From DATEOR01 sp963841425 (GTDB lineage Bacteria; Actinomycetota; Thermoleophilia; Gaiellales; Gaiellaceae), in NCBI GenBank assembly GCA_963841425.1, contig CAWJCL010000001.1, forward strand, positions 434,001 through 498,000: a DNA stretch of 64,000 nt, in the 5' to 3' direction. The notes beneath the pieces are model-generated. The model had not been told where the DNA came from. It worked only from the letters and a program-made list of their open reading frames with translations, and made no database searches. Positions 58,365 to 64,000 of this stretch are shown piece by piece; position 1 is the first letter of the stretch, and every line of letters starts with the position of its first letter. Both the position numbers and the translations under genes were made by a program.

Positions 58365-58376
58365 TCACCCGGGTGA
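58365..58376 (-). promoter_or_regulatory. Palindromic operator TCACCCGGGTGA, copy 2
   Basis: The 12-base core is perfect; flanks read ATTCACCCGGGTGAGA, so the 14-base form has one mismatch. It lies 73 bases before the DUF6325 ATG and just after the 3' end of the sulfatase gene. GATGCT on the minus strand about 25 bases before the ATG may be the -10, putting the site near -60. Confidence 0.7.
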
Positions 58377-58388
58377 GACGCGGGCGGC

Positions 58389-60758
58389 CTACTGCCTCGC
58401 CATGGCGATCGCCAGGCGCTCCTCCGGGGAGATCAGGTGGTCGAGATCCTCGGCGGACTCGCCGATGTCGATCTGCACCCACCGAACTTCTCCGGTGAAC
58501 ATGCTCCCTGCGGGGGTGTAGTCGTCGCTGACCGGCGAGGCCGTGTCCGACCCGACGTCGGTCGTCTCGTCTGCGGAGAAGAGCATCGGAACCGTCCCGT
58601 CGACACGGCCGGTCCCCACCTGCTCGCCGTCGAGGTAGAGCGTGACGTCTCCGCCCTTGCCGAGGCCGCCGCCGTCGTAGGCGAACTCCATCCGCACCTG
58701 GTGTTCACCGGGGGACACCTTCTCCTCGCCGTAGACCTTGAAGCGCTGCAGGCCGAAGAGGTTGTAGCAGTACGCCGGCCTCCCGTCCTTGAGATAGAGC
58801 GCGAATCCGCCAAAGGCGCCGCCCTGGGAGACGATCACTCCTTCAGCCCCGCCGTCCGGGACGACGATCTCGGAGGTGACGGCATGAGACTTGTTCTTCG
58901 TCGCGACGATCGAGTTCTCGGACAGCCGTCCCATCTGGCCGAAGAGCAGCTGCGAGTTGCCGCTGACGAGCTGCGGCCGCCCTGCCAGATCGGGATTGAA
59001 CCGCTCGAAGCGGCGGTCGTCGAGCGGCAGGACGTTGTACTTTCGTGCTTCGGACATGAAACGCTCCTGCAGCCCGGCCAGCCTGTCGGGCTGCTCCGCG
59101 GCCAGGTCGCGTGCCTGCGTCCAGTCATCGGGGGCGTAGAGCTCCCACACGTCGTCCTCGAACGCCGGCATCTCCGTCGCCACCCACGGCGTGCTGTGCC
59201 GGGTGACCGCGGTCCAGCCCTCGTCGTAGATGCCGCGGTTGCAGAACATCTCGAAGTACTGAGTCGTGCGGCGGTCCTCCGCTCCCGGGTCGTCGAACGC
59301 GTAGAGCATGCTCACGCCCTCGATGGGCCGTTGCGGGATGCCGTGTACCGAGGAAGGCTCGGGCAGCCCGGCGGCTTCGAGGACGGTGGGCGCGATATCG
59401 ATGACGTGGTGGAACTGCGGCCGCACCTCGCCCTTGGCCTCGATCCCCGCCGGCCAGTGCACGATCGTGCCGTTCCGGGTGCCGCCCCAGTGCGAGGCCA
59501 CCTGCTTCGTCCACTGGTACGGCGTGTCCATCGCATGCGCCCAACCGACCGCGTAGTGGTTGTAGGCGTCAGGCGTCCCGAAGTCGTCGATACGCGAGGC
59601 CATGAACTCGACGGACTCGAGCCCCGCGGCGCCGTTCAGTACGACGAGCTCGTTGAAGCAGCCGCTGGGCGTCCCCTCGGCGGAGGCTCCGTTGTCGCCG
59701 ATGATGTAGTAGACGAGCGTGTCCTCGAGGACGCCGAGATCCTCGAGGGCGTCGACGAGCCGCCCGACGTGATGGTCGGTGTGCTCGAGGAAGCCCGCGT
59801 AGACCTCCATCTGCCGCGCGAGCACCGGCTTCAGGGCGTCGGGCATGTCGTCCCAGGCCGGGATCTCAGCCGGGCGCTCGGTGAGCTCGGCCTCGGGCGG
59901 AATGACGCCGAGCTCCTTCTGGCGCGCAAACGTCCGCGCCCGCAGGGCGTCCCAGCCGTCGTCGAACTGGCCCTTGTACTTGTCCGACCATTCCGGGCGC
60001 ACGTGATGAGGGGCATGGGTCGCACCGGGCGCGTAGTAGACGAAGAAGGGCTTGTCCGACATCAGCGCCTTCTGCTGGCGGATCCAGGCGATCGTCCGGT
60101 CGGTCATGTCCTCGGTGAAGTGATAGCCCTCCTCGGGCGTCTTCTCGGGCTCGACCGGAACCGTCCCGTCGTAGATGGCGGGGTAGTACTGGTTCGTCTC
60201 ACCGCCGATGAAGCCGTAGAAGTGCTCGAAGCCGCCTCCGCCGGAGGGCCAGGCATCGAACGGGCCGAGCGGGCTCGTCTCCCACACCGGGACCTCGTGG
60301 CACTTGCCGAACTGCGCGGTCGAATAGCCGTTCAGCTTCAACACTTCGGCCAGGGGGGCGCAGGACTTCGGTCGGATGGAGTTGTACCCGGGAGCGGAGG
60401 TCGCGATCTCGGTGATGCCGCCCATTCCGACGGTGTGATGGTTGCGTCCGGTCAGGAGCGCCTGGCGGGTCGGTGAACAGAGCGCCGTGGTGTGGAAGCG
60501 GTTGAACTTGAGCCCGCCGGCTGCGAGCCGCTCCGCTGTCGGCGTCGAGCACGGGCCGCCGAAGGCACTCGAGGCGGCAAAGCCCACGTCGTCGAGCAGG
60601 ACGATGAGAACGTTGGGCGCCGATTCCGGCGGGCGCAGGGGCTCGATTGCGGGGAAGACCGCGGACGGATCCTTCGCGTCCGTGGCCGTGATCTCGCCCT
60701 GGGCGGGATCGGGAACGGGCAGAGCCGCTCTCGTCTGCGGGTCGTCTTTTTTGCGCAC
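58389..60758 (-). CDS. Arylsulfatase
   Basis: A 789-residue sulfatase. Metal-binding DD is in VLIVLLDDVGFAASSAFGG. The formylglycine site is Cys94 in LCSPTRQALLTGRNHHTVGMG (CxPxR). FVYYAPGATHAPHHV, GDNGAS and WPAGIEAKGEVRPQFHHVIDIAPTVLEAAGLPEP follow in order. There is no signal peptide, so it appears cytoplasmic. Its length fits the long alkylsulfatase-like arylsulfatases that carry a C-terminal lectin-like domain (residues about 620-789, MEFAYDGGGLGKGGDVTLYLDG). The FGE needed to activate Cys94 is encoded at 56527. Start: GTG behind GGAGGT. Confidence 0.92.
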   Translation of the reverse strand: MRKKDDPQTRAALPVPDPAQGEITATDAKDPSAVFPAIEPLRPPESAPNVLIVLLDDVGFAASSAFGGPCSTPTAERLAAGGLKFNRFHTTALCSPTRQALLTGRNHHTVGMGGITEIATSAPGYNSIRPKSCAPLAEVLKLNGYSTAQFGKCHEVPVWETSPLGPFDAWPSGGGGFEHFYGFIGGETNQYYPAIYDGTVPVEPEKTPEEGYHFTEDMTDRTIAWIRQQKALMSDKPFFVYYAPGATHAPHHVRPEWSDKYKGQFDDGWDALRARTFARQKELGVIPPEAELTERPAEIPAWDDMPDALKPVLARQMEVYAGFLEHTDHHVGRLVDALEDLGVLEDTLVYYIIGDNGASAEGTPSGCFNELVVLNGAAGLESVEFMASRIDDFGTPDAYNHYAVGWAHAMDTPYQWTKQVASHWGGTRNGTIVHWPAGIEAKGEVRPQFHHVIDIAPTVLEAAGLPEPSSVHGIPQRPIEGVSMLYAFDDPGAEDRRTTQYFEMFCNRGIYDEGWTAVTRHSTPWVATEMPAFEDDVWELYAPDDWTQARDLAAEQPDRLAGLQERFMSEARKYNVLPLDDRRFERFNPDLAGRPQLVSGNSQLLFGQMGRLSENSIVATKNKSHAVTSEIVVPDGGAEGVIVSQGGAFGGFALYLKDGRPAYCYNLFGLQRFKVYGEEKVSPGEHQVRMEFAYDGGGLGKGGDVTLYLDGEQVGTGRVDGTVPMLFSADETTDVGSDTASPVSDDYTPAGSMFTGEVRWVQIDIGESAEDLDHLISPEERLAIAMARQ

Positions 60759-60830
60759 CGAAACCTCCGAATTTGGCTATCGATCACCTTCGCCGCCACG
60801 GAGGTGCCCGTCGCCACCCAGGGAGCGGAT

Positions 60831-60842
60831 TCACCCGGGTGA
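60831..60842. promoter_or_regulatory. Palindromic operator TCACCCGGGTGA, copy 3
   Basis: Core perfect, flanked by GAT on the left and TCA on the right. It lies between the sulfatase start (60758, minus) and the small gene at 60905 (plus). Distance to the plus -10-like CACTAT (60892-60897) puts the site near -68 for that gene, and it is 72 bases from the sulfatase GTG. It could serve both. Confidence 0.7.
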
Positions 60843-60904
60843 TCATCTTCTGGCTCGGAATTGCCGTTGATTCGGAGGCCGATCCCGAGGTCACTATCCC
60901 GATG

Positions 60905-61210
60905 ATGAGCGAGAGCTGGACACCGGAGCTGGAGCTTCACGAGGAGGGGCCCTCCTGTCGGCTCTCGCTCGGGGGCCATGCCTGGGGCGAAGGAAGCACC
61001 CTCCAGGAAGCCGCTGACGACCTCGTCGCGCGCCTCCTGATACTCGCCTTCTGCCTGAGGTCGGGCTCCGGACTCAGCGTCTCACCGGACGGCCCAGCCC
61101 TCGACCTTCGCTGGCTGAGCTTTCTGTGCGAACTCGGGGAGCTCGCATCCTCCGGAATCGATATCCGCGAGCGGCTCTTCGCCACGGGCAACGCCCGGCG
61201 AGCGGCGTAG
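60905..61210 (+). CDS. Small hypothetical protein
   Basis: A 101-residue protein I do not recognise. It has an acidic start (WTPELELHEEGPSCRLSLGGHAWGEG), an amphipathic helix (TLQEAADDLVARLLILAFCLRSG) and ends with LRWLSFLCELGELASSGIDIRERLF. The first half resembles the small HicB-like or DUF1902-type fold (strand, strand, TLQEAADDLVARL helix), but no HicA toxin is adjacent. The start may be ATG 60902 or 60905; both codons are adjacent. Driven from the region holding palindrome copy 3. Confidence 0.6.
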   Translation: MSESWTPELELHEEGPSCRLSLGGHAWGEGSTLQEAADDLVARLLILAFCLRSGSGLSVSPDGPALDLRWLSFLCELGELASSGIDIRERLFATGNARRAA

Positions 61211-61229
61211 CCGAGGCGACTCCTCCCGG

Positions 61230-61243
61230 TTCACCCGGGTGAA
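61230..61243 (+). promoter_or_regulatory. Palindromic operator TTCACCCGGGTGAA, copy 4
   Basis: Perfect 14-base palindrome 49 bases before the YihY ATG. GACACT (61281-61286) lies six bases before that ATG, in the leaderless arrangement, which would put the site centre at about -56. Confidence 0.75.
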
Positions 61244-61292
61244 CGGCAGCTCAGGGGTGGCGAGCTCAGCGAGGCTGGTCGACACTTTCGCG

Positions 61293-62249
61293 ATGCCGAC
61301 CGTTCCGGCTGCCGGCGATCCGGACGCCGTCAAGAGGACGGCCGTCGGCCGGATCGTCTGGACGGCGACGACCGCGATCGCCCGCTACACCGCCCATCGC
61401 AACCCGCAGATCGCGGCGGCGATCTCCTACCACGTCCTCTTCGCGATCGTGCCCCTCTTCGTCTTCCTGGGGACGATCTTCGGCCTCCTCCTCAGAAACG
61501 ACGAGCGCCGGCAGGACGTGACCGAGCAGCTCGTGGACCGCTTTCCGCTCTCGCCCGACGCGGGGGTGGACATCGAGCGTCTGCTGTCCGAGATCCCGAC
61601 GCCCTTCAGCGTCATCGGCGTCCTCAGCATCCTCGCGCTCCTCTGGTCTGCGAGCGGGATGATGAGCTCGGTCAGAGTCGGCCTGACCGCCGCCTTCGAC
61701 GAGGGTGAGGGACGGCCGTTCTTCCATTCCAAGCTCGTCGACCTGCTACTCGTACTCTCGATCGCCTTGCTCTTCATCGGGTTCCTGGCCCTTTCGATCG
61801 CGATCAACGCGATCGAGCCCTGGAGCGAGACCGTCGCCCGCGGCCTCGGTGCCGCCGGGCTCGGTCGTGGCAGCGTCCTCGCGCTCGTCGGCCCCCCGCT
61901 ACTCACCTTCGGCCTGCTGCTTCTTCTCTACCGGCTCGTGCCGAGGAAGAGGCTGCGCTTCCGCGATCTCGCGGCGGGCGCGCTCGTCGCGGCCGTCGCG
62001 TCGGAGGCGATCCGCGTCGGCTTCAGCTACTACCTGACCAGCGTGGCGCGGTACGACCTCCTCTACGGCGCGCTCGGCTCCGTCTTCGCGCTGCTCCTCG
62101 TCGTCTACCTGCAGTCGCTTGTCCTCCTGTTCGGAGCCGAGGTCGCATGCGCGTGGGCCGAGAGCGCCTACGGCCCGCCCGACCCTCCGGTTCCGGTCTT
62201 CAAGCAGGCGCGCGAGGCGGTCGGGGGCCTGTTCGTGCGGAGGCCCTAG
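61293..62249 (+). CDS. YihY/BrkB family membrane protein
   Basis: A 318-residue integral membrane protein with about six helices. Typical features are TAIARYTAHRNPQIAAAISYHVLFAIVPLFVFLGTIFG, ALLWSASGMMSSVRVGLTAAFD and FGLLLLLYRLVPRKRLRFRDLAAGALVAAVASEAIRVGFSYYLTSVARYDLLYGALGSV, the YihY domain. Often misnamed ribonuclease BN; function unknown, with suggested roles in envelope integrity. ATG 61293 is chosen; the frame opens 18 codons earlier, inside the operator. Its stop is directly followed by the next gene's start. Confidence 0.9.
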   Translation: MPTVPAAGDPDAVKRTAVGRIVWTATTAIARYTAHRNPQIAAAISYHVLFAIVPLFVFLGTIFGLLLRNDERRQDVTEQLVDRFPLSPDAGVDIERLLSEIPTPFSVIGVLSILALLWSASGMMSSVRVGLTAAFDEGEGRPFFHSKLVDLLLVLSIALLFIGFLALSIAINAIEPWSETVARGLGAAGLGRGSVLALVGPPLLTFGLLLLLYRLVPRKRLRFRDLAAGALVAAVASEAIRVGFSYYLTSVARYDLLYGALGSVFALLLVVYLQSLVLLFGAEVACAWAESAYGPPDPPVPVFKQAREAVGGLFVRRP

Positions 62250-62993
62250 GTGGGCGACAGCGTTCGCTGGATCGGGCATTCGACCGTCCTCGTCGAGCTG
62301 GACGGCGTCCGCCTCCTCACCGACCCGCTGCTTCGGGAACGCGTAGTTCTGCTCCGCCGCTCCGAGCCGCTCGACCTCGGCGATCTCGAGGACCTCGACG
62401 CGGTCCTGATCTCGCACATCCACTATGACCACCTCGATCTCGGCTCGCTCCGGCGCCTACGCGGGCCGAAGACCGTCGTCGTCCCCCGCGGCGCCGGCGC
62501 TCTCCTGCGCCGTCGCGTGCAGGCTGCGGTCGAAGAGCTCGGCGTCGACGAGGTCGCAGAGGTCGGCCCCGTGACCGTGAAGGCCGTGCCCGCCGAGCAC
62601 GACTCGACCCGCCTCTTCGGCAAGAAGACTGAGGCGCTCGGCTACGTCGTCAGCGGCTCCAGGCGCATCTACTTCCTGGGCGACACGGACCTCTTCCCCG
62701 GGCTCGCGGATGTCGCGCCCGAAACCGACGTGGCGCTGATCCCGATCTGGGGCTGGGGCCCGTCGCTTGGCGCGGGTCACCTCGATCCGCGGAAAGCGGC
62801 CGAGGCGCTTGCACTCATCCGGCCGCGCATGGCCGTGCCGATCCACTGGGGCACGTACTTTCCGGTGACGGCGCGGAAGTCGGCGCGCGGCTTTCTCCGG
62901 GCTCCCGTGGCGGAGTTCCAGAAAGCGGCGGCCGAGCTCGCGCCCGGCGTGGACGTCCGCGTCCTCCCCGTCGGCGGGAGCCTCGAGCTCTGA
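62250..62993 (+). CDS. Metallo-beta-lactamase fold hydrolase (UlaG-like)
   Basis: A 247-residue MBL-fold enzyme of the L-ascorbate-6-phosphate lactonase/NAPE-PLD-like branch. It opens with VRWIGHSTVLVELDGVRLLTDPLL. The metal motif is SHIHYDHLD, then GDTDLFPGL and the late PIHWGTYFP. It hydrolyses an ester or phosphodiester, perhaps of a lipid or nucleotide. GTG 62250 begins immediately after the YihY stop, so the two are co-translated under palindrome copy 4. Confidence 0.88.
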   Translation: MGDSVRWIGHSTVLVELDGVRLLTDPLLRERVVLLRRSEPLDLGDLEDLDAVLISHIHYDHLDLGSLRRLRGPKTVVVPRGAGALLRRRVQAAVEELGVDEVAEVGPVTVKAVPAEHDSTRLFGKKTEALGYVVSGSRRIYFLGDTDLFPGLADVAPETDVALIPIWGWGPSLGAGHLDPRKAAEALALIRPRMAVPIHWGTYFPVTARKSARGFLRAPVAEFQKAAAELAPGVDVRVLPVGGSLEL

Positions 62994-62996
62994 CCG

Positions 62997-63413
62997 CTAG
63001 GCCGCGACGACGGGCTCCCTCCAGAAGATCAGCTGCAGGATCAGCTCGACCACCACCGACGCAACGGCGAGGATGATGGCCGCCCAGATCGTCGTCCAGA
63101 AGAAGTCGTCGATCGTCAGGTGGTCGGTCAGCGCGTCGGTGATCGAGAGCAGCACGGCCGTGATGAGGAGCGAGATGAGGCCGAGGGTGATCAGGTTGAA
63201 GGGCAGCGTGAGGATTCGGAGGATCGTCCCGATGATGGCGTTCACAACCCCGAAGATGAGCGCCACCCAGACGTAGGCCCAGAAGCCCCCCGTGATGTCG
63301 ACGCCGTTCAGGACCCACGCCGTGAAGGCGAACGCGGCGGCGAGGGCGACCCAGCGCACGACCAGGAGGGCGAGTGGGCTCGGTGTGGGACTGTGGCGTG
63401 CGGTCGTCTCCAT
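62997..63413 (-). CDS. Phage-holin-family (4TM) membrane protein
   Basis: A 138-residue protein with four helices: LVVRWVALAAAFAFTAWVLNGV, WAYVWVALIFGVVNAIIGTILRIL, FNLITLGLISLLITAVLLSI and TTIWAAIILAVASVVVELILQLI. This is the PF04020 (Phage_holin_4_2) pattern, widespread in bacterial chromosomes without phage and of unknown role. It follows the DUF7144 gene by 21 bp in the same direction, so it shares palindrome copy 5. It converges with the MBL gene. Confidence 0.87.
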   Translation of the reverse strand: METTARHSPTPSPLALLVVRWVALAAAFAFTAWVLNGVDITGGFWAYVWVALIFGVVNAIIGTILRILTLPFNLITLGLISLLITAVLLSITDALTDHLTIDDFFWTTIWAAIILAVASVVVELILQLIFWREPVVAA

Positions 63414-63434
63414 GCGATTCCTTTCTCGACCCCG

Positions 63435-63866
63435 CTATTCGATGTAGCCCCGGCGAGGGGTGTAGTCCTCGAGTGGGCGCATGAGCGCGGAGATCGCGGC
63501 GATGTTGATGATGATTGCAGCGAGCGTCCAGATCGGAAATGCCGCGATGAACGCGAACTGCACGATCGTGTTCAGCATGAGCAGAAGGACCCCGGCGGCT
63601 CGCGCCCACGTCTTTAGCGCAAAGATCCCGAGCCCGACGAGGAGCTCGATGATTCCGAGGACGAGGAAGAACGCGCCCCACGACGAGAAGTCGGCGAAGA
63701 GCAGCCCGCCCTTCGTCACCGCGAAGTAGTCGTCCTTCAGGAGCGCGATGAAGCCCTGCAGGATGTTCAGCGAGCCGATGATGACCAGCAGCGCGCCGGC
63801 GAACGCGTACCACCCACTCGGGAGCTCACGCGTGGCGGGGCCGTCGTCCTGAGCTTGCGTCGCCAT
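63435..63866 (-). CDS. DUF7144 family membrane protein (paralogue)
   Basis: A 143-residue four-helix protein: GWYAFAGALLVIIGSLNILQGFIAL, WGAFFLVLGIIELLVGLGIFAL, ARAAGVLLLMLNTIVQFAFIAAF and IWTLAAIIINIAAISALMRPL. It is a paralogue of 54116-54589, at the other end of the palindrome cluster. GGAGACAT precedes the ATG. On the minus strand TTGACA (63932-63927) and AATTTT 17 bases later form a good promoter. Palindrome copy 5 is 19 bases upstream of the -35. Confidence 0.82.
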   Translation of the reverse strand: MATQAQDDGPATRELPSGWYAFAGALLVIIGSLNILQGFIALLKDDYFAVTKGGLLFADFSSWGAFFLVLGIIELLVGLGIFALKTWARAAGVLLLMLNTIVQFAFIAAFPIWTLAAIIINIAAISALMRPLEDYTPRRGYIE

Positions 63867-63905
63867 CTATGTCTCCTTTAGCGGTAGAGGTTTGGTGCCA
63901 GGGAA

Positions 63906-63932
63906 AATTCTCCGTGCGGGCTCGGCTGTCAA
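63906..63932 (-). promoter_or_regulatory. Promoter of the DUF7144/holin operon
   Basis: On the minus strand: TTGACA (63932-63927), about 17 bases, then an AT-rich AATTTT -10 region near 63908. This is the most consensus-like -35 in the window. The leader holds GGAGACAT before the ATG at 63866. Confidence 0.55.
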
Positions 63933-63951
63933 CCTCGCCCGGCGCCGCCGT

Positions 63952-63963
63952 TCACCCGGGTGA
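63952..63963 (-). promoter_or_regulatory. Palindromic operator TCACCCGGGTGA, copy 5
   Basis: Core perfect; flanks read GTTCACCCGGGTGACT, so the 14-base form has one mismatch. Centre lies 28 bases upstream of the -35 centre, near -61 from the expected start, a place typical of activator sites. Confidence 0.75.
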
Positions 63964-64000
63964 CTCTCGTCCCTTGACATCCGCGCGGCCGACCGAGTAG

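Noticed and set aside
60905..61210. A HicB-type antitoxin
   Set aside because: The strand-strand-helix look is suggestive, but there is no DNA-binding tail and no HicA next to it.

Overview
The window reads as a chromosomal segment of a high-GC actinobacterium. The likeliest group is the Thermoleophilia (Gaiellales or Solirubrobacterales type). That placement is an inference from very high GC, frequent GTG starts, -10 boxes lying 6-7 bases before start codons, a fused tandem-WYL PafBC regulator and small families such as DUF6510, DUF7144 and DUF6325. I see no rRNA, tRNA, CRISPR array, insertion sequence or phage. Coding density is high and no gene-free stretch exceeds 300 bases.

Region by region. 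1-14 kb: queuosine genes (tgt cut by the left edge, queA, and queG further on), a two-component system, 3-hydroxyacyl-CoA and aldehyde dehydrogenases, two zinc-ribbon proteins, and a divergent DNA-damage pair (DNA polymerase IV and PafBC). 14-21 kb: a quinone-reductase-like enzyme, an Fe-S assembly factor, a LuxR regulator, then a four-gene operon with 4-base overlaps (metallophosphoesterase, cyclic 2,3-diphosphoglycerate synthetase, 2-phosphoglycerate kinase, GlpX), then a PD-(D/E)XK-like protein and hpt. 21-30 kb: an M23 peptidase, a partial cytochrome c maturation cluster (CcmE, CcmF, CcmI-like), an endonuclease-IV-like protein, a FAD oxidase and a BolA-glutaredoxin pair. 30-38 kb: the kdp potassium system (kdpF, A, B, C, D, E), scarred by many single-base indels that probably reflect consensus errors. 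38-54 kb: DipZ, a second two-component system, a molybdoenzyme/flavoreductase/DUF6510 trio, a cyclase, a P460-like lipoprotein, an oligopeptide-binding lipoprotein, an AraC regulator, an ABC-2 exporter, and a regulatory trio (MalT-like regulator, NarL-type response regulator, MASE1 histidine kinase).

54-64 kb holds the most interesting feature. Five transcription units encode small membrane and stress-type proteins (SHOCT, DUF7144 twice, DUF6325, a holin-like protein, YihY), a sulfatase with its formylglycine-generating enzyme, and a metallo-beta-lactamase-fold protein. Each unit starts beside one copy of the palindrome TTCACCCGGGTGAA (core TCACCCGGGTGA). I found no exact copy elsewhere in the window by eye. 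This looks like a compact, undescribed regulon, and the adjacent histidine kinase/response regulator pair is a natural candidate for controlling it.
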